NCBI RefSeq assembly: GCF_013307225.1
Contig: NZ_CP028942.1
Location: 744,001-808,000, forward strand
Origin: Polynucleobacter tropicus
Lineage (GTDB): Bacteria > Pseudomonadota > Gammaproteobacteria > Burkholderiales > Burkholderiaceae
Direction: 5' to 3'
DNA length: 64,000 nt
Shown here piece after piece: positions 9,035 through 16,678 of this stretch (the stretch's first letter is position 1; each line of letters begins with the position of its first letter). The position numbers and the translations under genes are program-made. A model generated the notes under the pieces. The model saw nothing but the letters and a program-made list of their open reading frames with translations, had not been told where the DNA came from and did not search any database.

Positions 9035-11227
9035 TTAAGCCCCTGTTATGGTTGTTGCATCTGGCACAAAAGTTTGCGCGCCAGCTTCAATCACGTTAAA
9101 CGGAATATCCAAGGCCCACGCTGCTGCAATGGCGGCGCCTAGGTTCATGGTTTTCCAAGGTGTAGTGGTATTAGATTCGGAATGTCTTGGCACGGGGATC
9201 GATTTTTGATCCAACTTGCCAGACTTCAAGGTAATTTGTTGTTTGCCAACGAGCACAGCTCGACCACCATTTTGAATGTGGGTTTTAACCACTTCAGATT
9301 CTGGATTCTCGCTAAAGAAAATCACTTCACCATCGCAAAGCTCAGCCATTTGAACGCACATGGCATCATCAGCATTCAGAACGCCAATCCCAGTTGGAAG
9401 CACAACATCAATTTGGGTGCGCACAACGCTAAAGACTTGGTCTTCATCATAGATAGCGTACTCAGGGAAGTTGGCTTTAGGATCTACGTTAAGAACAACA
9501 CCCACTTGGCAGCGATCGTAAGCCAAGCCCTCAATCAGCATTGACAGATGATTGTTTTCAATGACCGCAGCCTCAACAGCGCGATTCAATAGTGTGCGAC
9601 GAGCGTTTTCCCAATTTGATGAATTGGTATTTGGAATGGCGCGACTCCCAAAGAACAACCCTTTGCTACAGGATAGGCCGACATAAACATTGGTTAGACG
9701 CAAAAAGTGGGCAACCATTTCAGCAACGGGTGTCTTGCCACTTTGGCCGCAGATGCCAACTAGTGGAACGCGGAAGTCGGCGCCAGGAGGAAAGAGGTGA
9801 TTCGCAATCTCTTTACCAACAGGCTGTGGCTTACCGCTTGCAGGCTTTAAGTGCATTAACAGACCTGGGCCTGCATTGACTTCAACAATTGCAGCGTTTT
9901 GCTCTGCTAGTGGACGGCTGATATCTTGCGCAACAAGATCAACACCAGCAATCTCTAGGCCAACAACTCGAGCCGCTAAAGCGACCTGGCTGGCAACATC
10001 AGGGTGAACTAAATCGGTGACATCAAATGCAACATTGCCATTGCTCTGAATAAGCACTTTGTGATCTAAGGCAGGAACGCTATCACCTGTAAGTTTTTGA
10101 CGAGCCAATTCCAATTCAACAGCAGAATCAATTCTCACTGGATTTAAAGGATGCTCTTCAGCGGTACCACGGCGTGGATCAGAATTAATCTGAATCTGAA
10201 TCAGTTCTCGAACCGTATGCTTACCATCACCAGTAACCCAAACGGTTTCCCCTTTTGCCGCGGCAACTACTTTATTGCCGACAACCAGCAAGCGGTGTTC
10301 GTCACCAACAATATGACGCTCAACCAGAACTTCGCTGCCTTCATCAATCGCTACGGCATAGGCTGCTTCGATTTCTTGTTGTGTGTATAAATTAATAAAT
10401 ACGCCACGACCATGGTTGCCATCGATTGGTTTCACCACAACAGGCAGGCCGATATCTTGTGCTGCCTCCCAGGCATCATCAGGGCTGGTCACGGTTCTGC
10501 CTTCGGGCGTTGGAACACCCGCGCTGCGTAATAAGCTTTTCGTTAAGTCTTTGTCGCGAGAAATCGTTTCTGCAATGGCGCTGGTTTGATCTGTCTCAGC
10601 AGTCCATATGCGACGTTGCTTTGCGCCATAGCCTAGTTGTACTAAGTTACCTTCAGATAGGCGGATCGATGGAATGCCGCGTTCCTCAGCTGCATTCACA
10701 ATGCATGCAGTACTAGGGCCAAGCAATAAGTCATCACCAAGATCACGTAACTTTTCAATAATGTCTTTAGATAAGGCAAGGCAATCTTGATTGTCTTGGG
10801 CAAGTGCTAAGTAGAGATCGCGAGCGTACTTTAATGCGGTGAGGGTAACTTCTTCATTAATTGCACTGACCATGACTTTGTAAACGCCACGACGGTCGCC
10901 ATCACGAGCCTTGCCAAATCCACCAGGTATGCCTGCTAGATTTTGTAATTCAAGTGTTAGGTGCTCCATGATGTGAGCTGGCCATGTGCCTTCTTCAACA
11001 CGCTTAAGAAAGCCGCCGGTTTCGCCATAACTGCAACGGTGCTCAACTAGACTTGGGAGTGCTTTTACCAGGCGATCATAAAAGCCTGGAATGAGGTTAG
11101 AGGGGTAGTCCTCGAGCTCGCCAATATCGATCCAGACCTCGATGACGGGGTGGTAGGTCCACATATTGGGACCGCGCAGATGCTTAACGCTCAGGATTTC
11201 AATGGATTTATCTAATAACTGGGGCAT
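9035..11227 (-). CDS. Cyanophycin synthetase-like protein CphA' (short form)
   Basis: A paralogue of the adjacent cphA, 730 residues. The N-terminal and ATP-grasp regions are clearly related, including VEVNAGPGLLMHLKP and a recognisable LGPSTACIVNAAEERGIP segment. The Mur-ligase P-loop is altered to GQSGKTP (about residue 495). The protein stops just before the point where CphA has PGRF, so the whole Mur C-terminal domain of about 140 residues is missing. Paired cphA/cphA' genes are known in betaproteobacteria. Whether this copy ligates one amino acid, joins beta-Asp-Arg dipeptides like cyanobacterial CphA2, or acts as a partner subunit cannot be told from sequence. First gene of a minus-strand operon with cphA. 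Confidence 0.85.
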   Translation of the reverse strand: MPQLLDKSIEILSVKHLRGPNMWTYHPVIEVWIDIGELEDYPSNLIPGFYDRLVKALPSLVEHRCSYGETGGFLKRVEEGTWPAHIMEHLTLELQNLAGIPGGFGKARDGDRRGVYKVMVSAINEEVTLTALKYARDLYLALAQDNQDCLALSKDIIEKLRDLGDDLLLGPSTACIVNAAEERGIPSIRLSEGNLVQLGYGAKQRRIWTAETDQTSAIAETISRDKDLTKSLLRSAGVPTPEGRTVTSPDDAWEAAQDIGLPVVVKPIDGNHGRGVFINLYTQQEIEAAYAVAIDEGSEVLVERHIVGDEHRLLVVGNKVVAAAKGETVWVTGDGKHTVRELIQIQINSDPRRGTAEEHPLNPVRIDSAVELELARQKLTGDSVPALDHKVLIQSNGNVAFDVTDLVHPDVASQVALAARVVGLEIAGVDLVAQDISRPLAEQNAAIVEVNAGPGLLMHLKPASGKPQPVGKEIANHLFPPGADFRVPLVGICGQSGKTPVAEMVAHFLRLTNVYVGLSCSKGLFFGSRAIPNTNSSNWENARRTLLNRAVEAAVIENNHLSMLIEGLAYDRCQVGVVLNVDPKANFPEYAIYDEDQVFSVVRTQIDVVLPTGIGVLNADDAMCVQMAELCDGEVIFFSENPESEVVKTHIQNGGRAVLVGKQQITLKSGKLDQKSIPVPRHSESNTTTPWKTMNLGAAIAAAWALDIPFNVIEAGAQTFVPDATTITGA

Positions 11228-11429
11228 TTATGGTGTAGCGAGGGGTCCTAGCCGATGTTTGGGGCTTAGACGGAGCAGGCTGTCTCTGAGTTCTAGTTTT
11301 ATTGAAAATCCAAAAAATGGCAAAAATACATAAAAAGGCTGATTACGCTAATTTAACGGTTTTCTGCCTCCTAAAGTTGACAGAGACAATAAATCTAAAA
11401 AATTGAGCTCCACTATACTTTTAGGGTTA

Positions 11430-13787
11430 ATGAAGCCAGAAATCCTACCTTTTGCCCCCGCTTTGCCAAGCCACTGGCAAGCTATTCTGAGGGGTGAAAA
11501 ATCGCCCATTCAATCCCAAGAGGCTGTGCTGGCATGGGTTGAGCTCGACTTAGATGCAGATCTGCGTTTTAACAAGAGCCTTTTGCTGCTGACAGGGCGG
11601 CTTTTAATGTGGACTGATGGCCAACATTTCGAGTCTTGGGCGGTCAATGTAGAAGAGCACTTGCTTCATGGGGATCATGCGGGTGTCGGGCACTTAAGGC
11701 TCGAGCTAGCCAATAGTTTGAAAAGGGTTTGGTATTTCACTCTCGCAGTAAACCCCCAGGTATTGCGTCTTCAATCGTCTTTCAGAAAACTCACAAAGGA
11801 TGGTCAGCAAAGCGAGACTGAACTCAGTGAGTACGACAAACAAGTTTGCCCAGTTTGCTTAAGTCCTAAGCCAGCAAACTCTGACGTTTGTCCAACGTGC
11901 GATCCTGAAGACGATAAACCGCCTTCAACTTGGACGCTTTTTAAGCTTTGGCGTTTTGCCAAGCCTTATCAAAACCAGTTATTACTCGGCTTTGTATTGA
12001 CGCTACTTTCTACTGGGGCAACTTTAATCCCGCCATACCTTACGATGCCTTTAATGGATCATGTATTGATTCCATACGAGCGTGGTAATCCAATTGATTT
12101 CCATTTGGCGAGCATGTATTTGCTAGCGCTATTTGGTGCTGCAGTAGTTGCTTGGGGTCTTGGTTGGTGGAAAACATACTTACTTGCCTTGGTAAGCGAG
12201 CGTATTGGCGCTGACTTACGTAATACCACCTTTGAGCATTTACTGAAGCTCTCGCTGGAGTACTTTGGGGGCAAGCGCACTGGAGACTTGATAGCCCGCA
12301 TTGGTGCAGAGACAGATCGTATCTGCGTCTTCCTATCCCTTTATGCGCTTGACTTTGCGACTGATGTCCTCATGATTACGATGACTGCGGCCATCTTGGT
12401 TTCGATTGATCCTTTGCTCGCATTAGTTACGTTAGCCCCTTTGCCATTTATCGTTTGGATGATTCATGTGGTACGCGATAAGTTGCGCTTTGGTTTTGAA
12501 AAGATTGATCGCATTTGGTCTGAGGTCACGAATATTTTGGCCGATACCATTCCAGGTATTCGTGTTGTTAAAGCATTCGCACAAGAAGATCGTGAGCTCA
12601 AACGTTTTATAGACTCCAACAAACACAATTTGCAAATCAATGATCGAGTCAATCGTGTGTGGGGATTGTTTTCACCGACAGTAACTTTGTTAACTGAGAC
12701 TGGTTTGCTGGTGGTATGGGGTTTTGGTATTTGGCAGGTAGCTCATCAAAAAGTAACAGTGGGTGTTCTGATTGCTTTCCTTGCTTATATTGGTCGTTTC
12801 TATGTGCGCTTAGATTCTATGAGCCGCATTGTTTCGCACACACAAAAAGCGGCCGCTGGCGCCAAGCGTATCTTTGACATTCTTGATCACGTATCAAGTG
12901 TTCCCGAGCCAATCAATCCTGCTCCTTTGGGTCCTGTGCAGGGGCGAATCACAATGCGTGGCGTGGGTTTCCGTTATGGCAACCGCGCCGTATCCAAGGG
13001 AATCGATTTAGAAATCGCTCCCGGCGAAATGATTGGCTTGGTTGGCCATAGTGGCTCAGGTAAGAGCACCTTGGTGAACTTGATTTGCCGTTTCTATGAT
13101 GTGAGTTCTGGTTCTATCGCATTAGATGGGCGTGATATTCGCAGTATTGGCATTGCCGACTATCGCAAGCGTATCGGATTGGTATTGCAAGAACCATTCT
13201 TGTTCTTTGGAACGATTGCGGAAAACATTGCATACGGCAAACCTGATGCAACTCGTGAGGAAATCATTGAAGCTGCGCGCGCTGCGCATGCCCATGAATT
13301 CATTTTGCGTTTGCCGCTAGGTTATGACTCACTAGTAGGTGAGCGTGGTCAGTCACTCTCTGGTGGCGAACGTCAACGTATATCAATTGCAAGAGCCTTG
13401 CTCATTAATCCAAGCATCTTGATCTTGGATGAAGCAACATCATCTGTGGACACTACTACCGAAAAAGAAATTCAGCGGGCTTTGGATAATCTGGTTAAAG
13501 GCCGCACAACTATTGCAATCGCGCACCGTCTCTCTACCTTGAGAAAGGCTGATCGCCTAGTAGTACTTGATAAAGGCGAGATCGTAGAGATTGGTTCTCA
13601 CGAGCAGTTAATGGAAGCACAAGGCGCTTACTACACCTTGTATCAAGCCCAATTACGCCATGCTGCAGAGCTGGTTGAAGGCGGCGCCATTGGTGAAAGT
13701 TTGGAAGAATCTGCTGAAGAAAAACAAGAAGAGAAGCAAGAAGAGACATTGCAGGTGATCGCGAAAAATATTGGGGGAGGGGTATGA
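11430..13787 (+). CDS. Cyanophycin-locus ABC transporter, fused permease and ATPase with zinc ribbon
   Basis: A half-transporter of the ABC exporter type with an unusual N-terminus. From the ATG at 11430, about 135 residues without a recognised domain are followed by a CxxC...CxxC zinc ribbon (Cys140, 143, 154, 157), a membrane region of six predicted helices, and an ATPase domain. The ATPase has Walker A GHSGSGKST (about 539), signature LSGGERQRISIARAL and Walker B ILILDEATSS. Such proteins recur beside cphA in betaproteobacteria, so a role in cyanophycin metabolism is inferred from context; the substrate is unknown. An in-frame TTG at 11403 is an alternative start without a clear Shine-Dalgarno. 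It overlaps the DUF1854 gene by 4 bases. Confidence 0.85.
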   Translation: MKPEILPFAPALPSHWQAILRGEKSPIQSQEAVLAWVELDLDADLRFNKSLLLLTGRLLMWTDGQHFESWAVNVEEHLLHGDHAGVGHLRLELANSLKRVWYFTLAVNPQVLRLQSSFRKLTKDGQQSETELSEYDKQVCPVCLSPKPANSDVCPTCDPEDDKPPSTWTLFKLWRFAKPYQNQLLLGFVLTLLSTGATLIPPYLTMPLMDHVLIPYERGNPIDFHLASMYLLALFGAAVVAWGLGWWKTYLLALVSERIGADLRNTTFEHLLKLSLEYFGGKRTGDLIARIGAETDRICVFLSLYALDFATDVLMITMTAAILVSIDPLLALVTLAPLPFIVWMIHVVRDKLRFGFEKIDRIWSEVTNILADTIPGIRVVKAFAQEDRELKRFIDSNKHNLQINDRVNRVWGLFSPTVTLLTETGLLVVWGFGIWQVAHQKVTVGVLIAFLAYIGRFYVRLDSMSRIVSHTQKAAAGAKRIFDILDHVSSVPEPINPAPLGPVQGRITMRGVGFRYGNRAVSKGIDLEIAPGEMIGLVGHSGSGKSTLVNLICRFYDVSSGSIALDGRDIRSIGIADYRKRIGLVLQEPFLFFGTIAENIAYGKPDATREEIIEAARAAHAHEFILRLPLGYDSLVGERGQSLSGGERQRISIARALLINPSILILDEATSSVDTTTEKEIQRALDNLVKGRTTIAIAHRLSTLRKADRLVVLDKGEIVEIGSHEQLMEAQGAYYTLYQAQLRHAAELVEGGAIGESLEESAEEKQEEKQEETLQVIAKNIGGGV

Positions 13788-14260
13788 CACAACACAACCC
13801 TGCCAATCAACTGCACCGTGATTCACTAGGTCGTTTAGTTTTTGTTGATGCAAAAGGTGTTTCACATATTGGTGTTCACCCAGTTAGAGCATTTCCAATT
13901 ACGGCGCCTACTAGTGGCATTGGCATCATGAATCAATCAGGCAAAGAAGTTTGCTGGTATCCGAATGTTGCGGATATTCCTAAAGCAGAGCTTGTGCTGA
14001 TCGAAGAAGAACTAGCCGCACGTGAATTTATGCCGGTGATTGAAAAGATCACAAGAGTTTCTACCTTTGCAACGCCTAGTATTTGGGATATTGAAACTGA
14101 CCGCGGACCAACTCGGATTCGCTTGAAGGGCGAGGAAGATATCCGCAGAATCGCTGGCAATACACTTTTGATCGCTGATTCAAATGGCTTGCAGTTCTTA
14201 ATCAAAGACTCAACCCAACTTGATAAGCTCAGCAAGAAGTTTTTGGACCGTTTCCGCTAG
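13784..14260 (+). CDS. DUF1854 protein of the cyanophycin locus
   Basis: A 158-residue cytoplasmic protein whose ATG overlaps the TGA of the ABC transporter (ATGA), indicating translational coupling. The sequence matches the DUF1854 type found next to cphA and this transporter in betaproteobacteria: a short lead, then HIGVHPVRAFPITAP, WDIETDRGPTRI and a polar C-terminal stretch ending in an arginine-rich tail. No signal peptide, membrane helix or catalytic motif is visible. It probably serves as a partner of the transporter, but this is inference from the overlap alone. tRNA-Thr follows 15 bases after the stop. Confidence 0.8.
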   Translation: MTQHNPANQLHRDSLGRLVFVDAKGVSHIGVHPVRAFPITAPTSGIGIMNQSGKEVCWYPNVADIPKAELVLIEEELAAREFMPVIEKITRVSTFATPSIWDIETDRGPTRIRLKGEEDIRRIAGNTLLIADSNGLQFLIKDSTQLDKLSKKFLDRFR

Positions 14261-14275
14261 AATTTACTCAGCCAG

Positions 14276-14351
14276 GCCGCTTTAGCTCAGTTGGTAGAGC
14301 AGTTCATTCGTAATGAAAAGGTCGCCAGTTCGATTCCGGCAAGCGGCACCA
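14276..14351 (+). tRNA. tRNA-Thr (anticodon CGT)
   Basis: A complete 76-base cloverleaf. The acceptor arms GCCGCTT and AAGCGGC pair perfectly, the D-arm TAGCTCAGTTGGTAGAGC and T-loop TTCGATTC are standard, and the CCA end is encoded. The anticodon loop reads TTCGTAA, giving CGT, which decodes ACG threonine codons. The outermost pair of the anticodon stem is a G-A mismatch. Confidence 0.95.
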
Positions 14352-14436
14352 AATAATCCTCACCTAAAATTATAAAAACAATAAAATCAATAAGTTACTG
14401 TGCTTATGGATTTCCTAATTAGCTTATCCGAACTTG

Positions 14437-14465
14437 TTGCATCGCAATAATATTAGGGTTATACT
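14437..14465 (+). promoter_or_regulatory. Sigma-70-type promoter of the 35-codon gene
   Basis: TTGCAT (14437-14442) and TATACT (14460-14465) are separated by exactly 17 bases. Transcription would start near 14472, about 22 bases before the ATG at 14494. Confidence 0.7.
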
Positions 14466-14493
14466 CTAAGTATTAACCCTTAAGGAGATTCAA

Positions 14494-14601
14494 ATGACTG
14501 TATTGTTGAATATGATTAACCAGCTTTTTACTGAAAGCACAACTAGCCAAGAGCAGGCTCCCCGTCACTATGATTTCGACGGCGCTTACCGCGGCATGTA
14601 A
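14494..14601 (+). CDS. Small protein of 35 residues, unknown function
   Basis: An ATG with AGGAGA at ideal spacing opens a 35-codon frame ending in TAA. The peptide has an amphipathic N-terminal half beginning MTVLLNMINQLF and a polar C-terminus ending in YDFDGAYRGM. It has its own near-consensus promoter 29 bases upstream and a textbook terminator 25 bases downstream, so it forms a complete single-gene transcription unit. No cysteines, signal peptide or known family were recognised. The combination of promoter, ribosome site and terminator around so short a frame argues for a real, well-expressed small protein; a small regulatory RNA that also encodes a peptide is the alternative. Confidence 0.7.
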   Translation: MTVLLNMINQLFTESTTSQEQAPRHYDFDGAYRGM

Positions 14602-14625
14602 TTTAAAAATTACGAAATCAAAAAG

Positions 14626-14647
14626 GCCACCTTCGGGTGGCTTTTTT
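14626..14647 (+). terminator. Terminator of the 35-codon gene
   Basis: GCCACC (14626-14631), a TTCG tetraloop, GGTGGC (14636-14641) and six Ts: a classical intrinsic terminator. Confidence 0.9.
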
Positions 14648-14759
14648 GTTTAGAAATTTCGCCCGCCCATGCAGATGAATTCAGTTAAATCACTCTTAAT
14701 ACCCCTAAATCCTAGAAGGATTTTAGAAGGGTAATCACTAGTGGGGTTTTGGGGGAATC

Positions 14760-14773
14760 TTGATTAACGTCAA
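14760..14773. promoter_or_regulatory. FNR/Anr-type box upstream of the oxlT-like gene
   Basis: TTGATTAACGTCAA fits the FNR consensus TTGAT-N4-ATCAA with one half-site change (GTCAA). It is centred about 99 bases before the antiporter ATG, and a longer arm (TCTTGA...TCAAGA) extends the symmetry. The same half-site arrangement recurs at 45101-45114. Binding is predicted only. Confidence 0.5.
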
Positions 14774-14792
14774 GATTATCTTTAATCAAATG

Positions 14793-14835
14793 CTTAAAAA
14801 TCACGTAACCCCTTTTTAGTGGGGTGATTTTTAAG
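14793..14835 (+). repeat. Bulged inverted repeat in the oxlT leader
   Basis: CTTAAAAATCAC-GTAA-CCCC (14793-14812) pairs with GGGGTGATTTTTAAG (ending at 14835), leaving a 4-base bulge and a short loop. It lies 30 bases before the antiporter start. There is no T-run after it, so it is more likely a leader structure or protein site than a terminator. Confidence 0.55.
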
Positions 14836-14865
14836 AATCTATAAAAGTATAAATAGGAGATTTAA

Positions 14866-16128
14866 ATGAGCGGTACGCAAACTACTGGGCCAATTGGAGG
14901 CCGTTGGTTTCAGCTACTAATCGGCATTATTTGTATGTCGATGATTGCTAACTTGCAGTATGGTTGGACCTTGTTTGTAAACCCAATTGATGCCAAGTTT
15001 GGTTGGGGTCGTGCAGCAATTCAAGTTGCATTCACGATTTTCGTATTGACCGAAACTTGGTTGGTGCCTATTGAAGGCTACCTCGTTGATAAATTTGGCC
15101 CACGTCCAGTAGTATTTGGCGGCGGTATCTTGTGCGGCCTCGGCTGGATGATGAATGCCCACGCTGAAACATTAACAATGCTCTACGTAGCAGCTGCTGT
15201 TAGTGGTGTTGGTGCAGGTGCTGTTTATGGCACATGCGTTGGTAATGCATTGAAATGGTTCCCAGATCGTCGTGGTTTGGCTGCTGGTATGACTGCGGCT
15301 GGCTTCGGTGCTGGTTCTGCATTGACTGTTATTCCAATTGCAAACATGATTGCTAACCAAGGCTACCAAGATGCTTTCTGGTATTTCGGTATCGGTCAGG
15401 GCGTAATCGTAGTAGTTCTCAGCTTGTTGCTTTCTAAGCCAGTTAAGAGCGCCATTACAAACGTTAAAGCAGCCGTTGTGCAGACACGTAAAGACTTCCG
15501 TCCAATGGAGATGGTGAAGCAGCCAGTATTCTGGATCATGTACATAATGTTCGTGATGGTTGCAGCTGGTGGCTTGATGGCTACTGCTCAGTTGGGCCCA
15601 ATTGCTAAGGACTTCCAAATTGCTGGCGTAACAGTGAGCTTGATGGGCTTAGCATTACCAGCTTTGACATTTGCATTGACAGTTGATCGTGTATTGAACG
15701 GTTTGACACGTCCTTTCTTTGGTTGGGTATCTGACAAGATTGGTCGCGAGCAAACGATGACACTGTGCTTCACTTTTGAGTGCTTGGGTATTCTTGGTTT
15801 GTACTACCTCGGTCGTGATCCAGTGATGTTTGTTCTGTTGACTGGTTTAGTGTTCTTCGCATGGGGCGAGATCTATAGCTTGTTCCCATCAACCAATGCT
15901 GACACATTCGGCTCAACCTATGCAGCTGGTAACGCAGGCTTGCTCTACACAGCAAAAGGTACAGCATCTTTGCTCGTTCCATTGTCTAGCGTATTGGTAA
16001 CTGCTACTGGTGGTTGGGAAGCGGTTTTCTGGGTTGCTAGTTTCTTGAACGGAACTGCTGCGATCTTGGCTTGGTTTGTATTGCGTCCAATGCGTCGCAA
16101 ACTCATCGAGCGCTCTGCCAATATGTAA
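14866..16128 (+). CDS. oxlT: Oxalate/formate antiporter-like MFS transporter
   Basis: A 420-residue major-facilitator protein with about 12 predicted helices. Its start GGRWFQLLIGIICMSMIANLQYGWTLF and the segments YLVDKFGPRP and KWFPDRRGLAAGMTAAGFGAG closely follow Oxalobacter OxlT, which exchanges oxalate for formate. The start is well defined by AGGAGA 6 bases before the ATG. No oxalyl-CoA decarboxylase or formyl-CoA transferase genes are present in the window, so oxalate as substrate is an inference from family; other small carboxylates are possible. An FNR-type box and a stem-loop precede it, and a strong TTCG-loop terminator follows. Confidence 0.8.
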   Translation: MSGTQTTGPIGGRWFQLLIGIICMSMIANLQYGWTLFVNPIDAKFGWGRAAIQVAFTIFVLTETWLVPIEGYLVDKFGPRPVVFGGGILCGLGWMMNAHAETLTMLYVAAAVSGVGAGAVYGTCVGNALKWFPDRRGLAAGMTAAGFGAGSALTVIPIANMIANQGYQDAFWYFGIGQGVIVVVLSLLLSKPVKSAITNVKAAVVQTRKDFRPMEMVKQPVFWIMYIMFVMVAAGGLMATAQLGPIAKDFQIAGVTVSLMGLALPALTFALTVDRVLNGLTRPFFGWVSDKIGREQTMTLCFTFECLGILGLYYLGRDPVMFVLLTGLVFFAWGEIYSLFPSTNADTFGSTYAAGNAGLLYTAKGTASLLVPLSSVLVTATGGWEAVFWVASFLNGTAAILAWFVLRPMRRKLIERSANM

Positions 16129-16146
16129 TTTGGTTCATATACCAAC

Positions 16147-16172
16147 AAAAAGGGGTCTTCGGACCCCTTTTT
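16147..16172. terminator. Terminator after the oxlT-like gene
   Basis: An 11-bp perfect stem (16147-16157 with 16162-16172) closed by TTCG, with A and T runs at the two ends so it can work in both directions. Confidence 0.9.
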
Positions 16173-16241
16173 ATTTGCCCAAAATGCAAAGTGAACCATA
16201 AGAAGAGGGCGACTGGTTAATTCAGATAAAATCTTCTCATC

Positions 16242-16610
16242 ATGAATTTCCATAAAAACCGCTTCATTCACTGGATTGCCGCCATGGCAATTGCAATGAG
16301 TGCTCTTGCGCCAGCGGTTTCACAAGCGGTGTCACTTGCTAAGGGTGGTCACGGTTTAGCAATGGAAATCTGTTCTGCTGATGGTAGCAAGATGCGGTTG
16401 GATGTCCAGATTGATGATGAGGCTAGCAATTCCATGCAGCCTTGCCCATACTGCGTAACTCACGCCAACATCACACCAGCATTTAATACCAATCTCACTT
16501 TTGCAGCACCATCATCGTTTGCGTTGCTTCCAAAACTTTTCTATCAATCACCCAAGCCACTCTCTGTTTGGGTAACGCCTCCCTCAGCAGCACCTCCTAC
16601 ACAAGCCTAA
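16242..16610 (+). CDS. DUF2946 protein, first gene of the copper-type cluster
   Basis: A 122-residue exported protein. Residues 8-29 form a signal peptide, and Cys44 and a CPYCVTH motif (Cys68, Cys71, His74) match the conserved metal-ligand-like pattern of DUF2946. DUF2946 proteins are commonly found upstream of TonB-dependent receptors in copper-responsive operons. It precedes such a receptor here on the same strand. A role in periplasmic copper or other metal handling is inferred from the pattern and neighbours. The C-terminal third is proline-rich and not obviously structured. Confidence 0.75.
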   Translation: MNFHKNRFIHWIAAMAIAMSALAPAVSQAVSLAKGGHGLAMEICSADGSKMRLDVQIDDEASNSMQPCPYCVTHANITPAFNTNLTFAAPSSFALLPKLFYQSPKPLSVWVTPPSAAPPTQA

Positions 16611-16678
16611 ATAAAACTTAGGGCATAGCCTAGCTATGTAATTGGCAACGATGTTGCCGAATATTGTGTGGAAAAGTA

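Noticed and set aside
11377..11419. TTGACA at 11377 and TATACT at 11414 before the ABC transporter gene
   Set aside because: The two elements are 31 bases apart, too far for one sigma-70 promoter.
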